In this document: piece after piece, positions 22,687 to 29,187 of the stretch | Numbering within the stretch: the first letter of the stretch is position 1 | Layout: the number at the start of each line of letters is the position of its first letter | The notes under the pieces: generated by a model | The model's database searches: none | Seen by the model: the letters and a program-made list of their open reading frames with translations, nothing else | What the model was told of the DNA's origin: nothing | IMG/VR virus record: IMGVR_UViG_3300034104_003370 | Span: 1 to 44,362 of that record | Direction: 5' to 3' (one strand) | Source of the DNA: a virus | Length of the DNA stretch: 44,362 nt | Position numbers and translations under genes: made by a program

Positions 22687-22711
22687 ATCGTTCGCTTTCA
22701 ACGTCTTCGCG

Positions 22712-22734
22712 ACCGCGGGAATCGTTCCCGCGGT
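22712..22734. promoter_or_regulatory. perfect inverted repeat in the early control region
   Basis: ACCGCGGGAA-TCG-TTCCCGCGGT, 10-bp arms with a 3-bp centre, 26 bp after the first 27-bp repeat. No T-run follows on either strand, so an operator is more likely than a terminator. Confidence 0.6.
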
Positions 22735-22791
22735 TTGTGAAATGACGTTGTAATCTTGTGTCGCTGCCTTGTCATCCGGCCAGCGTATCCC

Positions 22792-22810
22792 GTCCGGAAT
22801 TTTTCCGGAC
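22792..22810. promoter_or_regulatory. perfect palindrome overlapping the second 27-bp repeat
   Basis: GTCCGGAA-TTT-TTCCGGAC, 8-bp arms. Its right arm overlaps the first 4 bases of the 27-bp repeat at 22807, so a protein bound here would compete with whatever binds the repeat. Confidence 0.55.
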
Positions 22811-22833
22811 GATGGTACGCTCCCGCCATATAT
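22807..22833. repeat. 27-bp direct repeat, copy 2
   Basis: Second copy of the 22660-22686 element (26 of 27 bases). It lies 77 bp upstream of the first early gene (ATG at 22911). No good sigma70 promoter is visible for the early operon, so this repeat could be its promoter, perhaps read by the phage sigma factor encoded at 30753-31373. Confidence 0.6.
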
Positions 22834-22910
22834 GACGACGACGATACGACCGAGTGCGAAAGGGGAAGCGTGTTGCTTCCTGCGCATGCGGGCAGCCAAA
22901 GGAACGAACA

Positions 22911-23105
22911 ATGGACGATGACAATCGCTCCCAGTTCGCACGCCCCGGGTCTGCTTTGCGACGGGCCACTAAGGGGAATCCCAGGATTCACCCCTGCCCG
23001 ACGTGTAGGCAGCCGGACAGACTGACCCCTGCTGATGTACGCAGGGGCTATCAGTGTGATGAGTGTGCGGACAGGGATGAGGGCCGTCTTTGGGATGGTC
23101 CGTGA
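22911..23105 (+). CDS. small zinc-ribbon protein, first early gene
   Basis: A 64-residue protein. ATG at 22911 follows AAAGGA with good spacing; the open frame further upstream has no site. HPCPTCRQPDRLTPADVRRG then YQCDECADRDEG gives two C-x-x-C pairs (CPTC, CDEC) of a zinc ribbon. Its first place in the early operon suggests an immediate early role, for example binding nucleic acid or a host protein. Confidence 0.72.
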   Translation: MDDDNRSQFARPGSALRRATKGNPRIHPCPTCRQPDRLTPADVRRGYQCDECADRDEGRLWDGP

Positions 23106-23123
23106 CTCTGGAGGGGCTGTGCA

Positions 23124-23258
23124 ATGAACATCATTCCGCAGCAGTTGGACGCCTTTACGTTCGACTGCTACTACGCGGACGGACAGCTGGAGGGGTGGGA
23201 CCACTGGGAGAACCTGTGGTACTGCCTGAACTATCTGCCTGTTCGCGCTGACGATTGA
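23124..23258 (+). CDS. 44-residue aromatic-rich protein
   Basis: Very small gene with GGAGGGG 7 nt before the ATG. The product MNIIPQQLDAFTFDCYYADG continues QLEGWDHWENLWYCLNYL and has three Trp and four Tyr in its second half. Function unknown. The structured RNA region begins 8 nt after its stop. Confidence 0.6.
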   Translation: MNIIPQQLDAFTFDCYYADGQLEGWDHWENLWYCLNYLPVRADD

Positions 23259-23266
23259 ATCGGGCC

Positions 23267-23535
23267 GCCGGGCAGGGGAGCAGTGACCCCTGTCCCGGCA
23301 TCCGATCCTGGGCAGGTGGGCAGGGGTAGCGGCATTGTGTCCGCACTAAAGTCCCTGAATGCCTGCCTGCCTGGGATCAGGTGCCGTTTCTACGGTGTCC
23401 GAATAGCCCCCTCTGGGCAAAACGCATGCGACGGCGTGCGTAGTCAACGCGGGGAGAGCCGCCACCGCCCGTGCTAGCCGGCATCGGTGGCCTGTAATCC
23501 AACCGTTCGCTCAGAGGGTGCTATTCGGCTGCCGT
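23267..23535 (+). ncRNA. candidate three-domain structured RNA
   Basis: The 302 bp between two genes folds by hand into three consecutive domains. A: 12-bp stem with one bulge (23267-23278 with 23287-23299), 8-nt loop. B: GATCC-tg-GGCAGG (23304-23316) pairs with CCTGCC-tg-GGATC (23366-23378), enclosing CAGGG/CCCTG (23321-23325, 23353-23357) and GCGG/CCGC (23329-23332, 23341-23344). C: a 17-nt arm (23399-23415) pairs with 23512-23528 (one mismatch), extended by ACGG/CCGT (23392-23395, 23532-23535), and encloses an 8-bp hairpin (23422-23441) and a GCCACCG/CGGTGGC stem (23461-23491). It ends 16 nt before the next gene's Shine-Dalgarno sequence. It could be a free RNA or a long leader element. 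Strand is inferred from transcription direction. Confidence 0.65.
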
Positions 23536-23560
23536 TCGGTAGCCATTCACGGAGGTGCGT

Positions 23561-24373
23561 ATGGTCAAACGATCACGCACCGCCAAGCCGCTCGGTGTCA
23601 TTCTGCACCGGGGTACGTCTGCTTTTGATGGCAGTCCCTATGTGGTGATCATGCCACTGGGGAAGTCTTCTAATAGCAAGACGGGCAAGATGCTCCAGAC
23701 CTACATCATTAGGTCACATGTGCATCCGGTTCAGGCGGTGCGTACAGGGGGTGACGTTGGCATCTGCAACGATTGCCCTATGCGTGGCCTAGTTGCTACG
23801 CAGAAACGTAGGTCTAGGAAGAAGAAGAACTTTCGGGCCTGCTATGTGAATGTCGGGCAGGGGCCTGCCATGGTGTACGGTGCGTTCAAACGTGGCCGTT
23901 ACGTGGACTATGTCCCTGCTCTGCATGATCAGTACATCCAGGGTCGCAAGGTGCGTTTCGGTACGTACGGCGAGCCGGTGCTGATTCCGCTGGAGCTTGT
24001 GCGCCATCTGGCCAGTATTTCGTCCGGTTGGACGGGGTATACTCACCAGTGGTCAAACGTGCAGTATGCGGGCTACAAGCAGTTTCTCATGGCATCCGTC
24101 CATGGGCTCACCGGCCCGTGGTCATACGAGCATGCCAAGTCTCTCGGCTGGCGTACCTTCCGCACTATGCGTGGAGGCGAGCCGGTGGAGGGCGAACGGC
24201 TCTGTCCGGCCAGTAAGGAGGCCGGTCATCGGCTGTCCTGCCTGACGTGCAATCTGTGCGACGGGGCAGGCCGGCGGAAAGTCGGTCTGGAATTGGTGGA
24301 CGTTTACATCCCAGGGCATGGTGGCAAGGCGATTATGTCGGCTGTTGCCAACCTGCCCATCCTTCAGGCGTGA
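23561..24373 (+). CDS. DUF7227-like early phage protein
   Basis: A 270-residue basic protein. ATG at 23561 has GGAGG at 5 nt; a GTG at 23555 overlaps that site and is rejected. Recognisable blocks: MLQTYIIRSHVHPVQAVRTG, DVGICNDCPMRG, RACYVNVGQGPAMVYGAFKR-GRY, then VRFGTYGEPVLIPLELV and ERLCPASKEAGHRLSCLTCN. The CxxC and RACYVNVGQ-P signatures match a phage family of unknown function known from many siphoviruses and podoviruses. The Cys/His pairs suggest metal binding. Its mRNA begins next to the structured RNA. Confidence 0.82.
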   Translation: MVKRSRTAKPLGVILHRGTSAFDGSPYVVIMPLGKSSNSKTGKMLQTYIIRSHVHPVQAVRTGGDVGICNDCPMRGLVATQKRRSRKKKNFRACYVNVGQGPAMVYGAFKRGRYVDYVPALHDQYIQGRKVRFGTYGEPVLIPLELVRHLASISSGWTGYTHQWSNVQYAGYKQFLMASVHGLTGPWSYEHAKSLGWRTFRTMRGGEPVEGERLCPASKEAGHRLSCLTCNLCDGAGRRKVGLELVDVYIPGHGGKAIMSAVANLPILQA

Positions 24374-24381
24374 GGTGCGAT

Positions 24382-24567
24382 GTGGCGACAGTCCGTGCAG
24401 AGGCCCTTGGCAACAGGGCTGTTGTCTACGGCGGGCAACCGCTGTCCGACGAGACGTTGCTGAAGGAAATCAGGCGGCTGAAGCGGTCAGTCGCCAGTTT
24501 CGGTGGTGCCATGCTGCTGTCTGCCTATCGGGCAGAGGCCAGCCGACGAAAACTGAAGGAGGTGTGA
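24382..24567 (+). CDS. small helical early protein, GTG start
   Basis: A 61-residue protein starting at GTG 24382, with GAGG 6 nt upstream. An alternative GTG at 24370 overlaps the previous stop as GTGA. Sequence VATVRAEALGNRAVVYGGQP continues LSDETLLKEIRRLKRSVASF and ends ASRRKLKEV. Mainly helical and basic. Function unknown. Confidence 0.6.
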   Translation: MATVRAEALGNRAVVYGGQPLSDETLLKEIRRLKRSVASFGGAMLLSAYRAEASRRKLKEV

Positions 24568-24568
24568 C

Positions 24569-24727
24569 ATGGATTCTGCGATTCAACAGCGGGAAATCCT
24601 GCTGAAAGCATTGAAAGAACTTGTGTTGGCCGTCGATTCGGCCAAGTGGCCTGCCCCTTACAACGCCCTGCTGGTCGATGCCCTGGGCGGGGCGCGTGTT
24701 GCGATTTCCATGTGCGAGGAGGTGTGA
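24569..24727 (+). CDS. 52-residue early protein
   Basis: Starts 1 nt after the previous stop, behind GGAGG at 24558-24562. Product MDSAIQQREILLKALKELVL, then AVDSAKWPAPYNALLVDALG and ARVAISMCEEV. Two amphipathic helices. Similar short helical proteins occur in early modules of many phages. Function unknown. Confidence 0.62.
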   Translation: MDSAIQQREILLKALKELVLAVDSAKWPAPYNALLVDALGGARVAISMCEEV

Positions 24728-24728
24728 T

Positions 24729-25085
24729 ATGAGCGAACGCTACAACGGCTGGACTAACTACGAAACGTGGTTGGTCAACCTGTGGATGGATAACGAGCGG
24801 GGCTCGCAGGAGTTCTTCCGCGAGCAGGCCAAGGAAATCTACGGCGAGACTGCGTCCATGGCCGTCATCTCTAAACCGACTGGCCTGACCGTGCAGGAGT
24901 CGGCGCGGATGCGCGTTGCGGACTGGCTGAAAGAACACTACGACGAGAACATCCCCGAGGTGCCAGGGGTGTACGGCGATCTGCTGGGGGCTGCGCTCAG
25001 TTCTGTGAACTGGGATGAGATTGCCCGGCACTACATCGATGCCATCGTGGAGGAGGAGAGCAATGGCGTTCAAAACGGTAGGTGA
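24729..25085 (+). CDS. DUF7249-like early protein
   Basis: A 118-residue acidic protein. ATG at 24729 follows GAGGAGGTG. The opening MSERYNGWTNYETWLVNLWM is the hallmark of a small phage and bacterial family (YNGWTNYETW-x-x-x-LW-x-DN) of unknown function. The rest is helical, with ADWLKEHYDENIPEVPGV and WDEIARHYIDAIVEEES. The gene overlaps the next by 23 nt. Confidence 0.82.
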   Translation: MSERYNGWTNYETWLVNLWMDNERGSQEFFREQAKEIYGETASMAVISKPTGLTVQESARMRVADWLKEHYDENIPEVPGVYGDLLGAALSSVNWDEIARHYIDAIVEEESNGVQNGR

Positions 25086-25251
25086 ACTGCGTGAATGGCT
25101 TCAGCAACGACGCCACGATCGCGAGCGAATGATCGGTGACGGCTGGTTTGTGTGGGTGAATACCGGCGGCAACATCGTCGTGCAACATCCCACATGCCCA
25201 GAATTCGGCACGTCTTTCTGCCCGATTGCGGACGACGAGGAGGACGAATGA
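25063..25251 (+). CDS. small early protein
   Basis: A 62-residue protein starting MAFKTVGELREWLQQRRHDR, behind GGAGGAGAG. ATG lies inside the preceding gene (23-nt overlap). It has a helical start and a beta end (GWFVWVNTGGNIVVQHPTC) and an acidic terminus. Function unknown. Confidence 0.65.
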   Translation: MAFKTVGELREWLQQRRHDRERMIGDGWFVWVNTGGNIVVQHPTCPEFGTSFCPIADDEEDE

Positions 25252-25421
25252 CGCAATGCCCCCTATGTGACTGCGTTGAGGTGTCGTTTGCCGGTGTTCT
25301 CGGTGACGTAGGTCATGCGAGATGCCGGGATTGTGGGATTGTGTACACGTTTACACCGTCATTGGAGGACGAGTGCTATGTGGGCAGTGAAGACACGGAC
25401 GAAGGTTATTGCGGTCTTTGA
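25248..25421 (+). CDS. small zinc-ribbon early protein
   Basis: A 57-residue protein coupled by ATGA. It begins MTQCPLCDCVEVSFAGVLGD and continues HARCRDCGIVYTFTPSLEDE. CPLC and CRDC make a compact zinc ribbon. Such proteins often bind nucleic acid or polymerase, but the target is not evident. Confidence 0.68.
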   Translation: MTQCPLCDCVEVSFAGVLGDVGHARCRDCGIVYTFTPSLEDECYVGSEDTDEGYCGL

Positions 25422-25506
25422 TGACCGCTGGGAAGCAGAGGAATGGATGCGGACTTGGCGTTCGCTCCATGGACACCGGGTGTACCTAGTACGAACGGAG
25501 AACTGA
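25378..25506 (+). CDS. 42-residue basic early protein
   Basis: ATG at 25378 after GGAGGACGAG, inside the previous gene (44-nt overlap). Sequence MWAVKTRTKVIAVFDDRWEA continues EEWMRTWRSLHGHRVYLVRT. Length and coupling are typical for this operon. Function unknown. Confidence 0.55.
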   Translation: MWAVKTRTKVIAVFDDRWEAEEWMRTWRSLHGHRVYLVRTEN

Positions 25507-25507
25507 C

Positions 25508-25711
25508 ATGAGCAGGGACTACGCCCAAGAGCTAGCCGCATGCGGCATCAACAGGTGCGACTACATCACTCTCATGGAGTGCGCGGACTGGGTGCTGCAC
25601 AAGGCAAGTTGCCGCGACGAACTGGGAACACACTTGGATTTTCGCGACGAGTGCTTGGACGAACTGGCGGCGAAGGTGCGGAATTACATGAACCTGGAGT
25701 ACGACGCATGA
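25508..25711 (+). CDS. small acidic early protein
   Basis: A 67-residue protein starting MSRDYAQELAACGINRCDYI, one base after the previous stop. Mostly helical, with four cysteines and an acidic second half (CRDELGTHLDFRDECLDELA). Couples to the next gene by ATGA. Function unknown. Confidence 0.65.
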   Translation: MSRDYAQELAACGINRCDYITLMECADWVLHKASCRDELGTHLDFRDECLDELAAKVRNYMNLEYDA

Positions 25712-25938
25712 GTTACCGACCGATGGTGAAGGTAGGCAATGAGTGGGCCGGCAATGGCATTCGGTTTGCCACCCGTGAAGAGGCGGAGGCTTCGGCCCGT
25801 GACCTGTATGGACGATGGACCCTGGTGCTGGATCACCGGGCAGATGAGTCGGATGATCCGGTAAACTGTGAGTGGGATTCAACCCGTGGCAATGTGCATT
25901 TGGAGGTGGTCAATGAACCTGTCGCAGCTGTCGGGTGA
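25708..25938 (+). CDS. small conserved early protein
   Basis: A 76-residue protein. ATG at 25708 overlaps the stop before it as ATGA. Core: GNEWAGNGIRFATREEAEAS, then ARDLYGRWTLVLDHRADESD, then DPVN. The block FAT-x-EEAE-x-x-ARDL-x-x-RWTLV-D-R with DPVN is a recurring small phage and bacterial protein of unknown function. Confidence 0.72.
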   Translation: MSYRPMVKVGNEWAGNGIRFATREEAEASARDLYGRWTLVLDHRADESDDPVNCEWDSTRGNVHLEVVNEPVAAVG

Positions 25939-26161
25939 CACGCGAAGCGGGCGGGTGCGTGTCGTCTGCCCGAAGTCTATCGCCCCGCTTCGACTACTGC
26001 GGTGCGACGGGCACGGCGGCCGGTGGCCCGTGCGTTGGCATGTGGTGTATCCAGATGGCGAGATCAACAGATTGGTATGGAATACGAGGCGCGATGCCAT
26101 CGGGCAGGCGTCGTTTGCTGTTCCTTATCACCGCAAACTAGCAGCAGGAGGTGTGCGATGA
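25913..26161 (+). CDS. small basic early protein
   Basis: An 82-residue protein starting MNLSQLSGDTRSGRVRVVCP after GGAGGTGG, with a 26-nt overlap with the previous gene. It is beta-rich (RWPVRWHVVYPDGEINRLVW). Ends in ATGA with the next gene. Function unknown. Confidence 0.62.
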   Translation: MNLSQLSGDTRSGRVRVVCPKSIAPLRLLRCDGHGGRWPVRWHVVYPDGEINRLVWNTRRDAIGQASFAVPYHRKLAAGGVR

Positions 26162-26610
26162 GCCTGGAATACAGCATGTTCCGATTCGCTGATGACTATC
26201 CGACCGCCGAGGGGCTGTCGGAGATGATCATGCAGGTGTGCATGGATGAAGATCGCGGTTCGTCCGACAACACGGAGCGACTGATCCGTGCGCTGGTTGT
26301 GGCAGCCAACGAACTGCGTTGGACCGAAGCCGCCGAAGACGACGACGACGAGTCCGACGTGTCCATTCCGACCGTGCGTGAGCCCGGGCACCTGTTCATG
26401 GACAAGTACGCCGCCGCCTGCAAAAAGATTGGCGAGCCATGCGACGACGGCGATGCGTGGTGGGAGGAGTGGTGGCCGACCGACTGCCCGTGGCACCCAG
26501 ATGACATCGCACGTCTGGCCCGGCTCAAAGCCGGCGAGGCACGGGCTGTGCGTCGGCAGTTGCGGGAGGAGTTCCTCAAACATAAGGAGAATGCCAGTGC
26601 GAAAGATTGA
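26158..26610 (+). CDS. acidic early protein
   Basis: A 150-residue acidic protein, among the larger members of the early set. It begins MSLEYSMFRFADDYPTAEGL and has a DDDDESD run (about 62-68) and a Trp cluster WWEEWWPTDCPWHPDD (101-116). The acidic, aromatic surface resembles DNA-mimic proteins, but that is only a suggestion. ATGA coupling upstream; overlaps the next gene by 14 nt. Confidence 0.66.
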   Translation: MSLEYSMFRFADDYPTAEGLSEMIMQVCMDEDRGSSDNTERLIRALVVAANELRWTEAAEDDDDESDVSIPTVREPGHLFMDKYAAACKKIGEPCDDGDAWWEEWWPTDCPWHPDDIARLARLKAGEARAVRRQLREEFLKHKENASAKD

Positions 26611-26854
26611 CATCTGGCAAACCGAAGCCGTGGCCGTTGACACGGCATGCATAAACCTCATGGAAACCGTGCGGCGTGGTCGCAAAAAGCAGGCGGCTTA
26701 CCTCAAAGACGGCGATCCCGATGGGGCCACCTACCTGGAGGAAGGCATCGCCGGCCTGGAGCGGGCACGCCTCACGCTACGCCGGCTCTTGGATAGGGCT
26801 GGCTGGACCGGCGAGGTGATCGGCCACGCCTACAAGGAGAAAGGTAGCACATGA
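26597..26854 (+). CDS. small helical early protein, GTG start
   Basis: An 85-residue protein. GTG at 26597 lies 7 nt after GGAG; an in-frame ATG at 26591 is too close to the site. Starts VRKIDIWQTEAVAVDTACIN; helical throughout, basic near the middle (VRRGRKKQAAYLKDGD). Couples by ATGA to the next gene. Function unknown. Confidence 0.6.
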   Translation: MRKIDIWQTEAVAVDTACINLMETVRRGRKKQAAYLKDGDPDGATYLEEGIAGLERARLTLRRLLDRAGWTGEVIGHAYKEKGST

Positions 26855-27147
26855 CATCCAGCCACCTCGCCAAGATGGCCAAGGCCGCAGCCGTGATTGA
26901 GTCTGTGGTAGGCAGGGAGTTTGTGTGCCATACCCGGTCAGAGTTCGTCAGTGAGTATGGCAAGGGTGCCTTGCTCATCCTTGTGCATGAGAGTTGTGAT
27001 CCGCTCTATCCGTACGTGAACTACGACGGGGGGCAGTACGAGAAGATCGAACAGTTAGCCGATGCGTTGTCGGCTGCTGGGTTCTGGGTAGAAGACTGCA
27101 CCGGGTGGTACTCCGGTGTGTATGAGAAGGAGACAGCCAATGCCTAA
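26851..27147 (+). CDS. early protein of unknown function
   Basis: A 98-residue protein beginning MTSSHLAKMAKAAAVIESVV. It combines two helices with beta segments (GALLILVHESCDPLYPYVNY) and a KIEQLADALSAAGFWVEDCT stretch. ATGA coupling. No family recognised. Confidence 0.66.
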   Translation: MTSSHLAKMAKAAAVIESVVGREFVCHTRSEFVSEYGKGALLILVHESCDPLYPYVNYDGGQYEKIEQLADALSAAGFWVEDCTGWYSGVYEKETANA

Positions 27148-27325
27148 GCTGGACCTCACCGCCGAGCAGGTGTTTGAGCTTGGCGATGCTTTGCGATGCC
27201 GACTCAATGACTTAGATCGCAAGTTAAAAAAGTTTCCCCGACCGGACAATGATCCGGATGTTGTTCAGGTACGACATGTGCAGTCCGTCCTGTCCGACAT
27301 CCTTCACTTACTGGAGATTGCGTGA
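27140..27325 (+). CDS. small helical early protein
   Basis: A 61-residue protein starting MPKLDLTAEQVFELGDALRC behind GAAGGAG. Two helices, the second with HVQSVLSDILHLLEIA. It overlaps the previous gene by 8 nt and the next by 1 nt (TGATG). Function unknown. Confidence 0.62.
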   Translation: MPKLDLTAEQVFELGDALRCRLNDLDRKLKKFPRPDNDPDVVQVRHVQSVLSDILHLLEIA

Positions 27326-27507
27326 TGGCATGGCCCCATAACTTCATCGTGGTTGATGAGTACGACAATGTCGTTGGCTACTACTCCACTAAGGGAGATG
27401 CCACTGCGTTTGCCGAGGGCGAGTGCGCCGAGGGGAAGAGGGATACTTGCGTGTACGCCATCACCGAGGTGGCGACGTACCGATTTACAGACGAGGAGGA
27501 AGAGTGA
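27325..27507 (+). CDS. small early protein
   Basis: A 60-residue protein. ATG at 27325 forms TGATG with the stop before it; a GTG at 27322 is a less likely start. Begins MAWPHNFIVVDEYDNVVGYY; it has a beta-hairpin-like start, then DATAFAEGECAEGKR and an acidic end. This looks like the common phage fold that reads V-D-x-x-x-VG-YYST-x-x-x-A. Function unknown. Confidence 0.64.
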   Translation: MAWPHNFIVVDEYDNVVGYYSTKGDATAFAEGECAEGKRDTCVYAITEVATYRFTDEEEE

Positions 27508-27749
27508 TGGATGCGCCTAACATTCCGCAGAACCAGCGGGCCGGCATGACGGTCGGCTCTCTGCGGTTCCTGCTAGAGGGGCTGGATGACATGACGCCCA
27601 TCGGCGTGGAGTGGGAGCGTGGGTATATCCCCAACGACCACGCCCCTGCCGTGCGGGTGTTCGGGTTTCAGCGAGAACGGTTTGCCGGGGAGCCTGTCGT
27701 TAAGGTTCTCGTCGGGCTGCACTGGATGGACGAAGAGGAGGAAGAGTGA
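27507..27749 (+). CDS. small early protein
   Basis: An 80-residue protein beginning MDAPNIPQNQRAGMTVGSLR and with FLLEGLDDMTPIGVEWERGY; ends in an acidic DEEEEE run. The pattern TVG-x-L-x-x-L-x-GLDD-x-TP-I recalls a widespread small phage family (L-x-x-L-x-x-L-PDD-x-xV). TGATG on both sides. Function unknown. Confidence 0.66.
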   Translation: MDAPNIPQNQRAGMTVGSLRFLLEGLDDMTPIGVEWERGYIPNDHAPAVRVFGFQRERFAGEPVVKVLVGLHWMDEEEEE

Positions 27750-27943
27750 TGGCTGACGAGATAGAAGTGAATATCGCTGGGCTCAAGTTCATTGCCCGCC
27801 TTGTGGATGCCGTCATCCAACTGCGGCAGGAGGTAGGTCGCACATACGCGGAGCTTGGCCGTGGCGGATGGGAGGGGTACGACTACGCGGAAAAGTTTGA
27901 TCAGTTGCTGGAAGAAGCGGACGCATTTCAGGAGGATGAGTAA
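27749..27943 (+). CDS. small acidic early protein
   Basis: A 64-residue protein starting MADEIEVNIAGLKFIARLVD. One long helix (FIARLVDAVIQLRQEVGRTY) and an acidic C-terminus. Coupled as TGATG upstream and TAATG downstream. Function unknown. Confidence 0.62.
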   Translation: MADEIEVNIAGLKFIARLVDAVIQLRQEVGRTYAELGRGGWEGYDYAEKFDQLLEEADAFQEDE

Positions 27944-28338
27944 TGGACACATGCTCTTACAAGTACAACGCCATGGCGTTCTGGATTGACCGCATCGATG
28001 ACGAAGTACTGCCCGAGTACGACATCGAACAGATGGCCGAGGCGTTGGATGCCACGGCACAAGATGCTGTGGAGTTCTACCTGGAGACAGGCAAGGCACC
28101 CTGGCTATGCAGCGAGGAGGACCTCAGTCAGCTGGCCCGGCTGCAATCACTGGCCTCCGAGCTAGTGCCTGCCCTGCGTATGGCGGCCGATGCCATTGAC
28201 TTCGCCCAGGCCCAGGTTGATTCCGAGAACGACAGGTACACGCTGTGCCGGCGGCTCGTCGCTGTCCGGCGTGCCATAGCCAAGGCCGAAGGTATCACCA
28301 CGGAGGTAGATGATGGCAAGGAGCGATCATTGGACTGA
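27943..28338 (+). CDS. early helical protein
   Basis: A 131-residue acidic helical protein beginning MDTCSYKYNAMAFWIDRIDD, with several amphipathic helices (SQLARLQSLASELVPALRMA). TAATG coupling upstream. Its 3' end overlaps the next small gene by 26 nt. No family recognised. Confidence 0.66.
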   Translation: MDTCSYKYNAMAFWIDRIDDEVLPEYDIEQMAEALDATAQDAVEFYLETGKAPWLCSEEDLSQLARLQSLASELVPALRMAADAIDFAQAQVDSENDRYTLCRRLVAVRRAIAKAEGITTEVDDGKERSLD

Positions 28339-28450
28339 CGAGACAGTGGACAAGGCGATCCGCCTGCTTGTGCTGGCGGAGTCTTTGGCCCGACGACTGG
28401 AGCCTGATCTCTACCAGGAGATCAGGCTTTTTCTTTTGGAGGAAGCATGA
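28313..28450 (+). CDS. 45-residue protein whose 3' end is an intrinsic terminator
   Basis: ATG at 28313 is preceded by GGAGGTAGATG and lies inside the previous gene; the stop overlaps the next ATG as ATGA. Product MARSDHWTDETVDKAIRLLV continues LAESLARRLEPDLYQEIRLF and ends LLEEA. The last third of the gene also encodes a perfect 11-bp stem followed by T-runs (28401-28437). Two helices; function unknown. Confidence 0.6.
   Translation: MARSDHWTDETVDKAIRLLVLAESLARRLEPDLYQEIRLFLLEEA
28401..28437 (+). terminator. intrinsic terminator inside a coding sequence
   Basis: AGCCTGATCTC (28401-28411) and GAGATCAGGCT (28418-28428) form a perfect 11-bp stem with a 6-nt loop, followed by TTTTT-C-TTTT. It has all features of a strong rho-independent terminator, yet the operon continues directly after it. 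Translation of the overlapping gene would cover the stem and allow read-through; stalled translation would stop transcription. Confidence 0.8.
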
Positions 28451-28656
28451 TCCCTGAGTTTGATGGGACCAGCAAACAGTTTGCCCGCATCACGCGGGAG
28501 TTGTATCCCAACTGTCGGATATGCGAGGACGATGCAGGGCAGATCGTGATCTACACCGGAGCCGCGTTGGAAATGGGCGGCGAGGTTGTACAATGGTTGC
28601 CTGATGATGAGGATGTGTATCAATCTTGGTGCGATAGAAACCCGGAGGTGATGTGA
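28447..28656 (+). CDS. small early protein
   Basis: A 69-residue protein starting MIPEFDGTSKQFARITRELY, followed by PNCRICEDDAGQIVIYTGAA. Alpha then beta. It is the first gene after the embedded terminator. ATGA upstream, TGATG downstream. Function unknown. Confidence 0.63.
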   Translation: MIPEFDGTSKQFARITRELYPNCRICEDDAGQIVIYTGAALEMGGEVVQWLPDDEDVYQSWCDRNPEVM

Positions 28657-28958
28657 TGGCTAAGAAACAGGCGAAGCCGAAGAAACACATTCAGTTGCGG
28701 TACATCACTGACCCAGGTCATGGCTGGGCAGAGGTTCCCAGTGTGCTGTGCAAAGCCATCGGGCTAGGCACAGACTTCCCCGAGCGGAACGGGGTGCTGT
28801 ACCTAGAAGAGGACTGCGAGATGTCGGACTTGGACCGAGCCCTGCAGAAGCATGGGTACAAGCCCGAGTACGTGGAGATGTATGTGGATGACTTCGACCA
28901 GTGGCTGGGCGGTGACGTGTGGCCACAGATTCCCAAGGAGAGCGAGACTCATGGCTAA
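28656..28958 (+). CDS. early protein
   Basis: A 100-residue protein beginning MAKKQAKPKKHIQLRYITDP, with a basic N-terminal tail and an acidic remainder (VLYLEEDCEMSDLDRALQKH). ATG forms TGATG with the previous stop. A basic tail like this can contact nucleic acid, but no family is recognised. Confidence 0.64.
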   Translation: MAKKQAKPKKHIQLRYITDPGHGWAEVPSVLCKAIGLGTDFPERNGVLYLEEDCEMSDLDRALQKHGYKPEYVEMYVDDFDQWLGGDVWPQIPKESETHG

Positions 28959-29187
28959 GAAGCGAGCGCCGAAGACATCGGCCGAGAAGTTCATTGCCGC
29001 AGTGATGAAGCATGCGGACGGTACGATTACCGACGTGGCTGCGGAGTTGGGTGTCACCCATCAGGCCGTGTGCAAACGGCTGAAGGAATACCGTCAGCGT
29101 GGGGTGAAGGGCCTGCCGGATTTTGATGCACGATCTGTAGACGTGCAGTCCGTCCAGGCTTTGGTCAACAAGTACAGGGGGAAGTGA
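28951..29187 (+). CDS. helix-turn-helix DNA-binding protein, early regulator candidate
   Basis: A 78-residue protein. After a basic tail MAKKRAPKTSAEKF comes GTITDVAAELGVTHQAVCKR, a clear HTH: helix TDVAAEL, turn GV, recognition helix THQAVCKRLKEYR. It probably binds DNA as a dimer and regulates phage or host promoters. It overlaps the preceding gene by 8 nt. This is one of two HTH proteins in the window, with 1225-1410. Confidence 0.75.
   Translation: MAKKRAPKTSAEKFIAAVMKHADGTITDVAAELGVTHQAVCKRLKEYRQRGVKGLPDFDARSVDVQSVQALVNKYRGK

Noticed and set aside
23283-23477. Plus-strand 64-codon frame in the structured RNA region
   Set aside because: GTG start without a binding site, Cys/Arg/Pro-rich, and it crosses all the predicted RNA helices.
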